A DNA stretch of 54,009 bases, taken from contig JACPHD010000034.1 in assembly GCA_016188785.1 (NCBI GenBank), positions 1-54,009 of the forward strand. Direction: 5' to 3'. This DNA is from Parcubacteria group bacterium (lineage in GTDB: Bacteria; Patescibacteriota; Patescibacteriia; Patescibacteriales; GWC2-42-12). Below the pieces are notes generated by a model. The model ran no database searches and was not told the origin of the DNA. It saw only the letters and a list, made by a program, of their open reading frames with translations. Made by a program: the position numbers and the translations under genes. Below, in pieces: positions 19,508-27,973 of this stretch (position 1 is its first letter; each line of letters starts with the position of its first letter).

Positions 19508-19819
19508 ATGTTAACTAAACAGCAAATAACTAAAATTAAATCAGAATTAAACGGCGATACGGCCGGCTTTACTTTAGTCTTTAAGGCCCTGGGAGATATT
19601 AGCCGCTTTAATGTCTTTAAGCTGCTAATGAAGCATCATGATATCTGCGTTACTGATGTGGCTAACGTCTTTGATATTACCGTCTCGGCCGCTTCCCAGC
19701 AGTTAAGAGTGCTGGAACGGCTGGGGCTGATTCTTAAAATCAGAATGGGGCAAATGGTCTGCTACGAAATTAACCTCGGCAATCTTGCCGTAAAACAATT
19801 AGTAAAACTTATTACTTAA
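19508..19819 (+). CDS. ArsR-family transcriptional regulator
   Basis: HDICVTDVANVFDITVSAASQQLRVLERLGLILKIRMGQMVCYEI; start at MLTKQQ. Confidence 0.88.
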   Translation: MLTKQQITKIKSELNGDTAGFTLVFKALGDISRFNVFKLLMKHHDICVTDVANVFDITVSAASQQLRVLERLGLILKIRMGQMVCYEINLGNLAVKQLVKLIT

Positions 19820-19830
19820 CCATAAATATT

Positions 19831-20067
19831 ATGCCTAAAATTATTATCTACACTACCCCGACCTGCGTCTATTGCAAAATGGCTAAAGCTTTTTTTAAGG
19901 AATATAATATCGCTTATGAAGAGCGGGATGTGGCGGCCGATGCCACGGCGCGCGATGAAATGATTAAAAAATCAAATCAAATGGGCGTGCCAGTCATTGA
20001 TATTGAGGGCCAGATTATCACCGGCTTTGACAAAAACCGTCTGGCCGATCTTTTATCTGTAAAATAA
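19831..20067 (+). CDS. glutaredoxin-family protein
   Basis: TTPTCVYCKMAK redox motif, MGVPVIDIEGQIITGFD. Confidence 0.92.
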   Translation: MPKIIIYTTPTCVYCKMAKAFFKEYNIAYEERDVAADATARDEMIKKSNQMGVPVIDIEGQIITGFDKNRLADLLSVK

Positions 20068-20087
20068 TTTATTTAAAAAATAAATAT

Positions 20088-20681
20088 ATGAGCCAAAAAG
20101 AAAAAATCAATCTTAAAATCATTGTCGGCAGCACCCGGCAGAACAGATTCAGCGAACAGCCGGCCCGTTGGCTTTACGAGGAAGCGAAAAAACTGCCTGA
20201 TGCCGAAGTTGAGCTCTTGGATTTACGCGATTATGCTCTGCCGTTTTTTAACGAACCAATCTCCCCGGCCATGGGCCAGGGCGATTATACGGACGAAACT
20301 GTGGCGCGTTGGGCCAAAAAGATCGCCGCAGCGGACGCATATATTGCCGTAACTCCGGAGTATAACCATGGCTATTCGGCAGTTCTTAAAAACGCTTTTG
20401 ACCACCTCTATCATGAATGGAATAATAAACCGATCGGCTTCTTAAGCTACGGCAGCGTGGGCGGAGCGCGTTCGGTTGAACAACTGCGCCAAATCGCCAT
20501 TGAACTGCAAATGGCGCCAATCAGGAATGCCATTTACATTGCCAATTTCTGGTCGCTGCTTGATACTAATGGCCAGGCAAAGCCAGGCTCTTTTACTTCG
20601 CTCGCGGAAAACGCGGAGAAATTATTTAGTCAGCTTAATTGGTGGGCCAAGGCGCTAAAAACGGCGCGCGAAAAAAAATAA
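20088..20681 (+). CDS. NADPH-dependent FMN reductase
   Basis: VGSTRQNRFSEQPARW, TPEYNHGYSAVLKNAFDHL, SYGSVGGARSVEQLR. Confidence 0.92.
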   Translation: MSQKEKINLKIIVGSTRQNRFSEQPARWLYEEAKKLPDAEVELLDLRDYALPFFNEPISPAMGQGDYTDETVARWAKKIAAADAYIAVTPEYNHGYSAVLKNAFDHLYHEWNNKPIGFLSYGSVGGARSVEQLRQIAIELQMAPIRNAIYIANFWSLLDTNGQAKPGSFTSLAENAEKLFSQLNWWAKALKTAREKK

Positions 20682-20682
20682 T

Positions 20683-21645
20683 ATGCCATACGATCTTATT
20701 ATTATCGGCTCGGGCGCGGCTGGCCTGGGTGCGGCTATTTACAGCGGCCGCTACCGCCTGCGCACTTTAATAATCGGGCAGGACTTCGGCGGCGAAGCGG
20801 CTAAAGCCGGCGCAATTGAAAATTATCCGGGCTTTAAATCAATTGACGGCTATGAACTTATGAATTTAATGAAACAGCAAGCCGCCAGTCTAAAAATTGA
20901 ATTGCTGGAGGCCGAAGTTACTAAGATTGTGCGGCAAGAACATTGTTTTATGGTCGCGGCCGGCAAAAAAATTTATCAAGCCATAACTATTATCTTGGCC
21001 GTGGGCGCCAAACATCGCCGTCTTAACTTGCCGAACGAAAAAGAACTTACCGGTAAAGGCGTGCATTATTGCGTTACCTGCGACGGCCCGGTCTACACCG
21101 GCAAAACCATCGCCATGGTCGGCGGTGGCGATACGGCCGTAAAAGGAGCGGTGATGGCCGCAGACTACGCGAAAAAAATATTCCTGATTGTGCGCGAAAA
21201 AAAACTTAGGGCCGAGCCGGTTAATCTGGAACGTCTAAAAAAATTAGGCAATAAACTAGAAATTATCCAGGAAACCGAAATAAAGGAAATTGTCGGCCGG
21301 GACAAATTGGAAAAAATTATTTTGTCGCGGCCATACCAAGAATCTGCCGAGCTTAAAATTGACGGACTTTTCGTGGAAATCGGTTCCATACCTAATGTCG
21401 GTTTGGCCAAAGCGCTGGGCGCAATCCTTGATGAGCAAGGTTATATAAAAGTAGATAATCTCATGCGGACTAATCTTGATGGTGTTTTTGCCGCCGGCGA
21501 CGCGGTTAATCATTTTGGGCCATTCAAACAGGCTATTACCTCGGCGGCGATGGGAGCGGTAGCGGCTACTTCGGCTTATAATGATTTTAAACTCCATGGC
21601 GAGCTTTGCCGCTGGCACGCACGGCCGGCCAAATTAAAAAATTAA
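20683..21645 (+). CDS. trxB: thioredoxin reductase
   Basis: IIIGSGAAGLGAAIYSGR, CVTCDGPVYTGKTIAMVGGGDTA. The expected CAxCDG first Cys context reads HYCVTCDG. Confidence 0.92.
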   Translation: MPYDLIIIGSGAAGLGAAIYSGRYRLRTLIIGQDFGGEAAKAGAIENYPGFKSIDGYELMNLMKQQAASLKIELLEAEVTKIVRQEHCFMVAAGKKIYQAITIILAVGAKHRRLNLPNEKELTGKGVHYCVTCDGPVYTGKTIAMVGGGDTAVKGAVMAADYAKKIFLIVREKKLRAEPVNLERLKKLGNKLEIIQETEIKEIVGRDKLEKIILSRPYQESAELKIDGLFVEIGSIPNVGLAKALGAILDEQGYIKVDNLMRTNLDGVFAAGDAVNHFGPFKQAITSAAMGAVAATSAYNDFKLHGELCRWHARPAKLKN

Positions 21646-21707
21646 GCCAGGCAATTAGGTCGAATTGCCCTAAATAAAAAATTATAACTAAATAACTAAA
21701 TAAAAAT

Positions 21708-21863
21708 ATGACACACGGAACACATTGCCACTGTCTAATGTGCACAGTAGGCAAAAAAATGGGCATGATTTCTAAAGAACATGACCAAGAACACAAAAAT
21801 AATGAAGAGAAAAAAACCGACCAGACTGAAGGCGGCGGCTCTTGCGGTTGCGGTTGCAATTAA
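21708..21863 (+). CDS. 51-aa Cys/His-rich mini-protein
   Basis: MTHGTHCHCLMCTVGKKMGMISKEHDQEHKNNEEKKTDQTEGGGSCGCGCN; below the ORF-track length cutoff; in the redox cassette. Confidence 0.7.
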   Translation: MTHGTHCHCLMCTVGKKMGMISKEHDQEHKNNEEKKTDQTEGGGSCGCGCN

Positions 21864-21941
21864 CCTTATATGGAGTTGCCGCCGAATTTAACCCGCCTGA
21901 ACGGAACGGGCCGGTATTTGGCGGCAACTCCGGGATAATTT

Positions 21942-22079
21942 ATGGTAAAAATTATTTACCAATGTCAGGAGTGCGGCTTAAAATATCAAGAAAAAGAAAT
22001 CGCGGAAAAATGCTATAACTGGTGTAAAAAATACCAGAGTTGTAACCTTGATATTATTAAACATGCAATAAAAAAATAA
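21942..22079 (+). CDS. 45-aa zinc-ribbon-like Cys mini-protein
   Basis: MVKIIYQCQECGLKYQEKEIAEKCYNWCKKYQSCNLDIIKHAIKK; ends 7 nt before ccdA start. Confidence 0.72.
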   Translation: MVKIIYQCQECGLKYQEKEIAEKCYNWCKKYQSCNLDIIKHAIKK

Positions 22080-22086
22080 AATAACT

Positions 22087-22842
22087 ATGGAATTTTCCCT
22101 TATCATTCCCGCGTTTATAGCCGGCCTGCTCACGTTTTTAGCGCCCTGCACTTTGCCTTTAGTGCCGGGTTATTTAGGATTTATCAGCGGCGTTTCTTTA
22201 AATGATTTAAAAGATCCGGATAAAGTAAAATTGGCGCGACAAAAAATTTTTTTAAACGGCCTCTTGTACGTCATGGGCTTTAGTCTAGTTTTTATAATCT
22301 TAGGCAGCCTGTTCGGCCTAGGTGGCGGCGCGTTGATTAAATACCGGCTTTGGCTTTCCCGGCTGGGCGGCCTGTTCATAATATTTTTTGGCCTGTTTAT
22401 GCTGGGAATTTTAAAACTGCCATTTTTAAATACTGAAAAACATTTAAGCCGCATCAAATTTTTAAAACCTGGCAATCCGGCCAGCTCGTTGCTTTTCGGC
22501 GCCACTTTCGCCTTTGGCTGGACGCCCTGCGTCGGACCTATTCTCGGCTCAATTCTCTTGCTGGCCGCCGCTCGGGCCACTATCGGCCAGGGCGCTTTTC
22601 TTTTAGCCGTCTTCTCTCTCGGGCTGGCCACGCCTTTCTTACTTATCGCGGCCAGTATCGGCTCGGCTTCGGCTTATCTGGCGAAATTAAACAAATATCT
22701 TAATCTCGTATCAATTGTCGGCGGCGTATTTTTAATCTTTCTCGGCGTCTTACTCTTAACGAATAACTTAAACATCTGGACCTCCTATTTTTATCGCGCT
22801 TTTAGCTTTATCAACTATAATAAATTGCTGGATTATTTATAA
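22087..22842 (+). CDS. ccdA: cytochrome c biogenesis protein CcdA/DsbD transmembrane domain
   Basis: FLAPCTLPLVPGYLGFISG, FGWTPCVGPILGSIL. Confidence 0.93.
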   Translation: MEFSLIIPAFIAGLLTFLAPCTLPLVPGYLGFISGVSLNDLKDPDKVKLARQKIFLNGLLYVMGFSLVFIILGSLFGLGGGALIKYRLWLSRLGGLFIIFFGLFMLGILKLPFLNTEKHLSRIKFLKPGNPASSLLFGATFAFGWTPCVGPILGSILLLAAARATIGQGAFLLAVFSLGLATPFLLIAASIGSASAYLAKLNKYLNLVSIVGGVFLIFLGVLLLTNNLNIWTSYFYRAFSFINYNKLLDYL

Positions 22843-23118
22843 TCCGGCTCTTTTTTTCGTAACGCTTCCAGATCGTCCAGCGCGGTATCCACTAAAGAAG
22901 TATATTGCTCTGGATGAAGATAAAGCTGGTTGTTCCCAACCGCGAAGCCAAAAAACCGGCACTTCTGTTTTCAATTTTTCCGGCTTAACGTCAACAACAT
23001 CCATCGTACCACCCTCGTATAAATCAATTTTATCCGGATGTTTTAATTGAAGTTTAATCTTTTCTCTTGTAGACTCTGACGTTTCTGGCGCCAGAGATTT
23101 TTCAGTGTTGTTTGGCAT
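22837..23118 (-). pseudogene. alpha/beta hydrolase-like gene with internal deletion
   Basis: N-terminal stub (KIDLYEGGTMDVVDVKPEKLKTEVPVF) joined to a C-terminal stub in another frame (GNNQLYLHPEQYTSLVDTALDDLEALRKKEPDYKS). Confidence 0.6.
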
Positions 23119-23136
23119 ACTCGAATAATTTTATTC

Positions 23137-23211
23137 TGGAGCGGGTAACGGGAATCGAACCCGTATATTCAGATTGGCAACCTGACGTACTAACCATTGT
23201 ACTATACCCGC
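23137..23211 (-). tRNA. tRNA-Gly(GCC)
   Basis: Cloverleaf on minus strand, loop TTGCCAA in TCAGG/TCTGA; TCCA 3' end encoded. Confidence 0.92.
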
Positions 23212-23289
23212 GTAGTAATTTAAGATTTTAGATTTTCGATTTAAAATTTAAATCTTAAATCACAAATCTCAAATCAGAAATATCTTCGG

Positions 23290-23373
23290 TGCCCAGGGCG
23301 GGAATCGAACCCGCACAGAGTTGCCTCCGAGAGATTTTAAGTCTCTTGTGTATACCAGTTTCACCACCTGGGC
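23290..23373 (-). tRNA. tRNA-Leu(TAA)
   Basis: Class II cloverleaf, loop CTTAAAA in AGAGA/TCTCT stem. Confidence 0.92.
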
Positions 23374-23383
23374 CAAAAAACAT

Positions 23384-23761
23384 TTACAATTTTTGATTTT
23401 CAATTTTAAATTTATTATTTCTTGACGTCTTTTTAGAGGAAACCATAATCGCTACAATCTCGTTTGCTTCTTTTAATAACGATTCGACTAACTCTTTTTT
23501 TATCAAATTACATTCAATTATAATTTTCAGCCAAAAACCACTTTCATCCGCTTCTTCTTCAACTACTGATAGCTTAGAAATAAAATCTAACATTGACCTG
23601 CTTCGGCAAACGGCTCGATAGTTTGAGGCGACAGAAGTGCCGCATCTAAGCAACTGATTCTTAACGATTCTGCCAAGTTCGGTGTTGGGTAAGACATTGG
23701 CTAACTTTATCACTCTCAAAGCAAAACTTTTTATCCTCTGCTTTAATTCCTCCTTGGTCAT
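23384..23761 (-). CDS. four-helix bundle protein (S23/IVS-type)
   Basis: QLLRCGTSVASNYRAVCRSRSMLDFISKLSVVEEEADESGFWL. Confidence 0.88.
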   Translation of the reverse strand: MTKEELKQRIKSFALRVIKLANVLPNTELGRIVKNQLLRCGTSVASNYRAVCRSRSMLDFISKLSVVEEEADESGFWLKIIIECNLIKKELVESLLKEANEIVAIMVSSKKTSRNNKFKIENQKL

Positions 23762-23805
23762 ATAAAAATCTTAAATCGAAAATCTTAAATTTTAAATATC
23801 CCCGG

Positions 23806-24191
23806 TGGAGATGAGGGGAATTGAACCCCTGTCTAATAAATTTCTTAAAGCCGGTCTACAGATTAGAACGGTTTGTTTATTCATTAACACCGTAAAAACC
23901 GGACAAAATCGGCGTTAACTAGCTTTAATTTTTTAAAACAACCGGCTAAAGCAACCGATTATTCTAGCCTAAAATATGACACCCGTAGCCGGCGCTTAGG
24001 CGGCGCTCGGGCGGATGGTTGCGGCGATTAAGCGGCAACAGTCGCCAAAGCCGGCATTCTCCAAGAGAAGGTCGCTTGGCTGAATAAGTTTTTGACGCTT
24101 ATTTATTTTCAAGCGCGGTTTAAAGTGGCGCCCTTGATGAGCACTTCTGCAGGCTGTTAAGAAAATTTTATTATCGATGCCTAACATCCCC
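23806..24191 (-). ncRNA. ssrA: transfer-messenger RNA
   Basis: Minus strand GGGGATG...CATCTCCA ends pair; T-arm GGGGTTCAATTCCCC; tag reading frame probably ends ...PALATVAA-TAA; adjacent to smpB. Confidence 0.92.
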
Positions 24192-24289
24192 ATAATAAAA
24201 ATTTCCAATAACCAATTTCCAATTTCCAAACAATTTTCAATTCCTCAATTCCTCAATTTTCAAACTGATTATTGTATCTTGATTATTGG

Positions 24290-24760
24290 TTATTTAAAAC
24301 TCTGTTTTGTTAAAGTTCTAAGGCTTCTGTCCAGCTCGCGCTGCTTAATCACTTCCCGTTTATCATGCTTTTTTCGGCCTTTGCCCACGCCGAATTCCAG
24401 CTTTATAAAACTATGTTTAGTATATATTTTAACCGGCACTAGTGTCAAGCCTTGTTCATCCTTTTTCCCCAATAAATAGGCGATTTCTTTCTTAGTTAAA
24501 AGCAGTTTGCGCGACCGGGTCGGGTCATAATCCGGCCGTTCGCCCGCGAACTTATACAGAGGAATATGGGCGTTAATTAAATAGGCTTCCGACAAGTTTT
24601 TATTTCTTGTTTTTTTAAAACTAACATAACTGCCTTTTAAGCTTACGTGGCCGGTTTTAATGGATTTAACTTCATGGCCTAATAAGACCAGACCGGCTTC
24701 ATAAGTTTCCTGGATGTCATAATCAAACTTAGCTCGTTTATTAAATGCCAGTACGGACAT
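24290..24760 (-). CDS. smpB: SsrA-binding protein
   Basis: NKRAKFDYDIQETYEAGLVLLGHEVKSIKTGHVSLKGSYV, GKGRKKHDKREVIKQRE. Confidence 0.96.
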   Translation of the reverse strand: MSVLAFNKRAKFDYDIQETYEAGLVLLGHEVKSIKTGHVSLKGSYVSFKKTRNKNLSEAYLINAHIPLYKFAGERPDYDPTRSRKLLLTKKEIAYLLGKKDEQGLTLVPVKIYTKHSFIKLEFGVGKGRKKHDKREVIKQRELDRSLRTLTKQSFK

Positions 24761-24867
24761 ATATTACTTTATACAAGTTACAAATCTTACGCAAATTTAC
24801 GAATTATAAATTAATTAAATTTGCATTTGCATTTATTTGTAAATTCGTAACTAATTTGTAATTCGTA

Positions 24868-26151
24868 TTACTTTATATTCCACTCTCTTAATTTTTCCAT
24901 AACTTTTTTACCGGTTAAATTATTTTCCACATAATCATGATACGCCTGCCCTTTAATCCTCTCTAGCACAGTCTCGTTGCCTTTATGTTGTTTTAAAATA
25001 TCGTCAATCGCCTGATGAACTTCTTCGTGGCTAACGGAAATTTTCTCTAAATTAGCCACTTCTCTAATAATTAAAGACACTTTAACTCTCTTAACCGCGT
25101 CCGGCATTAGTTCCAGCATAATCTGCTCGCGCGTTTTTTTAAGATGTGTTAAATAGTCATTAAAATTAGCGCCCTGATTTTTAACATTGTATTCCAGCTC
25201 GCTCATCATAACCTCGGCTTCATGTTTTATCAGCGCTTCCGGAATATCGCCGAACTTTGCCGCGCTGATAATTTTATCTAGCATAGCCGCTTGGCTGGCC
25301 TGCGCTTCGGTTTGTTGTTTTTCCGCGAGCAAACTTTTTTTAATGTTGTTTCTTAATTCCTCGCTGGATTTCAGACCAAAACTTTTAACAAACTCTTCAT
25401 TAACTTCCGGCAGAACGCGATTATAGATCTCTTTGATCTCCACCTTAAACTCGGCCATCTTGCCGGCTAAATTTTTATCATGATAATCGGCCGGATAAGG
25501 CAGGTTGAATTCCCGCGTCTCATTTTTTTTCGCGCCGATTATTTTTTTATCAAAACCGGGAATAACATAATTTTTACCAATAATCAAACCGGCGCCTTTG
25601 CCCTGGCCGCCTTCTAGCGGCACCTTATCTAGAAAGATCTGAATATCCGTAATCACTCTATTCCCGTCTTTAACCGCTGAATCAGATATAGTTTCGTTGG
25701 CGCGCATTTCGCGCAATTCTAAAATCAGCTTTTCCGCTTCTTCATCTTTAACTTCAGGCTTATGCTCTTTTATTTTTAAATCTTTATAATTTCCCAGCTT
25801 AACTTCAGGCAAAAGCGTAATTATTATTTTGTATTCCAGCGGGTTGTCAGGCGCTAATTTAGTAATATTAACCTGCGGCTGGCCCACAATTTGGCCGGTT
25901 ATATTTTCTTTAATCGCTTTATCTAAAGTTTTATCAATGGCCATGCGCGCGCCGGCTTCTAAAATCGTCATTTCGCCGATAGTATTTTTTAATATTTCAT
26001 AAGGCGCTTTGCCCGGGCGAAAACCGGTAATATTAACTTCCAAAGAAACTTTTTCCGCGCCGCGCAAAATATACGGCCTGAATTCTTCAGCCGTAAGTTC
26101 CACGGTTAATTCAATCTGCGATTTGCCTAAATCTTTTTTGGTTATGGTCAT
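24868..26151 (-). CDS. tig: trigger factor
   Basis: N-terminal ribosome-binding domain (NITGFRPGKAPYEIL), FKBP-like domain, C-terminal domain. Confidence 0.93.
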   Translation of the reverse strand: MTITKKDLGKSQIELTVELTAEEFRPYILRGAEKVSLEVNITGFRPGKAPYEILKNTIGEMTILEAGARMAIDKTLDKAIKENITGQIVGQPQVNITKLAPDNPLEYKIIITLLPEVKLGNYKDLKIKEHKPEVKDEEAEKLILELREMRANETISDSAVKDGNRVITDIQIFLDKVPLEGGQGKGAGLIIGKNYVIPGFDKKIIGAKKNETREFNLPYPADYHDKNLAGKMAEFKVEIKEIYNRVLPEVNEEFVKSFGLKSSEELRNNIKKSLLAEKQQTEAQASQAAMLDKIISAAKFGDIPEALIKHEAEVMMSELEYNVKNQGANFNDYLTHLKKTREQIMLELMPDAVKRVKVSLIIREVANLEKISVSHEEVHQAIDDILKQHKGNETVLERIKGQAYHDYVENNLTGKKVMEKLREWNIK

Positions 26152-26207
26152 AAAATCGTCTATTTTTACCTTAAATTAGCTATTTTTTAATTTTTTAAAT
26201 TTTCAAC

Positions 26208-26235
26208 TTGACATTAGGAGTAAATATGCTATATT
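26208..26235 (+). promoter_or_regulatory. sigma70-type promoter of the allo-tRNA unit
   Basis: TTGACA - 16 bp - TATATT with extended -10 TG (TGCTATATT). Confidence 0.75.
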
Positions 26236-26241
26236 GATGAT

Positions 26242-26322
26242 AAGGTATCAGGCTGTGGAAACCTCATCAAAGGTGAACCATTGAAAACATCTTCTTCTTC
26301 GGGAGAGGGTGTTTTTGTTTTC
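26242..26322 (+). ncRNA. leader RNA complementary to the downstream tRNA, ending in a terminator-like hairpin
   Basis: 26246-26258 is the exact reverse complement of 26382-26394; 26260-26280 pairs with 26401-26424; hairpin AAAACATCTTCT/AGAGGGTGTTTT then T-rich run. Confidence 0.65.
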
Positions 26323-26357
26323 AATTTTCTTATGTTATTATAAATTTGCGGCGGACC

Positions 26358-26442
26358 GGAGGGTAAAGCGCCTCGGAGGCGCCACAGCCTGATAATCTGT
26401 TGGTTCGCTTTTGCGAATGAGGTTCGACTCCTCTGCTCTCCG
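26358..26442 (+). tRNA. class II, 8/4-type allo-tRNA-like gene, anticodon GAT
   Basis: Acceptor GGAGGGTA/TGCTCTCC (8 bp), selC-like D-arm GCGCCT-CGG-AGGCGC, anticodon loop CTGATAA, variable arm TTCGC-TTTT-GCGAA, T-stem GAGG/CCTC (4 bp) with loop TTCGACT, G73 then CC. Confidence 0.78.
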
Positions 26443-26454
26443 CCGCGCTAAAGG

Positions 26455-26479
26455 CCATCTCAACTAAGAGGTGGTTTTT
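26455..26479 (+). terminator. intrinsic terminator of the allo-tRNA unit
   Basis: CCATCTC-AACTAA-GAGGTGG-TTTTT. Confidence 0.8.
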
Positions 26480-26531
26480 AGTTGCTTTGCAATTTGCCTA
26501 AATCTTTTTTGGCGATGGTCATAATTTTTAA

Positions 26532-27554
26532 TTTGTCATTGCGGGCTTGACCCGCAATCCAGGGGGTAAGCCGTACAACATCAATTCTTTTTTAAAAATC
26601 CTGCTCTCTCTATCTGCGCCGCCTCTTGTCGCGACTCTTGAAATTCTTTTCTTTGGGATAATTCTTTAAACCAATCACTTTGATAAAAATCATTTAAAAT
26701 ATTTTTAGCATTGGAAATATACTCAACTATTTCTGGATTATCTTTATGCTCTGGGTAATAGTCAAACTCGGGAACCGCTCCTTGATATTTTTCAGCTTCA
26801 GGAATAGAAGAGATAATATCAGCCTCTATTAAATCTTCATGAATTCTCCCTGTTCTTAAACATTTTTCAAAATCAATAATTGCTTGATCTGGATACCCAA
26901 AAATAATTCCTTCAAATAAAATTTCAAGATCAACCGCTTTTGGAATTTTTCCTGTTTTTTGTGCTTCTTTTAAGGAGCTATCAAACTCTTTGCGCCATCT
27001 TATCAATCCGTCCTTTCCTAATTTACTATCATATTGAGGAACGCCGGGTATTCTGGTAATTTTTGACTTTCTTTCAACTCCTTTAAAATTTACAACTGTG
27101 ATGCCTGATATTATAGAATCTCCTTCCAATTTTTTTGGACAAATTATTTCGAGGCCAAAGTTTTCAAGTTGTGAATTTGCGTGCTCTAATTTTTCCATTT
27201 TTTCTTTATCTAATTTAATCCAAGGCATATCGGCATAACCTTTCATGCCGGACATTAACAAAATTATATTAGATTCAGCTAAGCGACAGCCAAGCTCTGG
27301 CCCTAAAATTTCATAAAATTTTGCAGCTAATTTTGTTGTTTCAATTCCTGATAACGGTTCCAGTTTTAACCTTTCATATTCTTCTGCGGCTTTTTTCGAA
27401 ATATCTATTAATTCATAATCAGATTGTGAATAGAATTTTTCTTCTTCCATATTTTAGTTACAATAAAGATAAAAATTTATTTCACTTAACTATCATTATA
27501 TAACACATTCCTACTGCTCCCTCCTGGATTGCGGGTCAAGCCCGCAATGACAAA
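26532..27554. repeat. 32-bp perfect inverted repeats bracketing one ORF
   Basis: 26532-26563 TTTGTCATTGCGGGCTTGACCCGCAATCCAGG is the exact reverse complement of 27523-27554. Confidence 0.9.
26581..27450 (-). CDS. hypothetical protein, 289 aa
   Basis: Long ORF, soluble, no family recognised. Confidence 0.7.
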   Translation of the reverse strand: MEEEKFYSQSDYELIDISKKAAEEYERLKLEPLSGIETTKLAAKFYEILGPELGCRLAESNIILLMSGMKGYADMPWIKLDKEKMEKLEHANSQLENFGLEIICPKKLEGDSIISGITVVNFKGVERKSKITRIPGVPQYDSKLGKDGLIRWRKEFDSSLKEAQKTGKIPKAVDLEILFEGIIFGYPDQAIIDFEKCLRTGRIHEDLIEADIISSIPEAEKYQGAVPEFDYYPEHKDNPEIVEYISNAKNILNDFYQSDWFKELSQRKEFQESRQEAAQIERAGFLKKN

Positions 27555-27610
27555 AAGTAAACAGCCGTCTTTTCTTAAAAAATTCTATAATCTTTCAAAA
27601 TCACCCGGGG

Positions 27611-27687
27611 TTTGGGGTGCCGAACTAAGCGCCATTGCTTACAGCACGAAGCTAAATCAATGTGATAGCACATTGAGGCACCCCAAA
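27611..27687. repeat. palindromic structured repeat
   Basis: TTTGGGGTGCC / GGCACCCCAAA ends with internal CAATGTG/CACATTG hairpin. Confidence 0.7.
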
Positions 27688-27973
27688 ACTTTTTGCTTAC
27701 TTTTTGCTTACAAAAAGTAAGGCCCGCGGCAGCGAAAAACTGTCGTAATTAACAAACAAGAATAAAAAATTACTTAATATTTATCTTGCAAAAACAATTA
27801 GTAAATATTGTATCTATTTCTAATATTCTTATTCGTGAGATTGCTTCGCTCTATCCGGTCGCTCGCAATGACAGACCAAATCTGATTTCTCGCAATGACA
27901 AATAATTTTTATACAAGCAACCCCACTATCAGCCCTTCGGCTCGCTACGCTCGCTCAGGGCAGGCAATCAACG

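Noticed and set aside
22170-22631. 153-aa minus ORF inside ccdA
   Set aside because: Antisense of a well-supported ccdA; low-complexity translation.
26242-26445. Leader as a simple inverted, decayed copy of the tRNA
   Set aside because: The complementary blocks are in permuted order (A' B' then A B); an inverted copy would give B' A'.
26346-26446. Reading 26.35-26.45 kb as a true selC (tRNA-Sec)
   Set aside because: D-arm and 8-bp acceptor resemble selC, but the anticodon loop is CTGATAA (GAT), not TCA, and the acceptor+T arm is 12 bp rather than 13.
26242-26480. RNase P RNA or 4.5S/6S RNA at the allo-tRNA locus
   Set aside because: No RNase P CR-I/CR-V or SRP GGAAG motifs seen; cloverleaf explains the 3' half.
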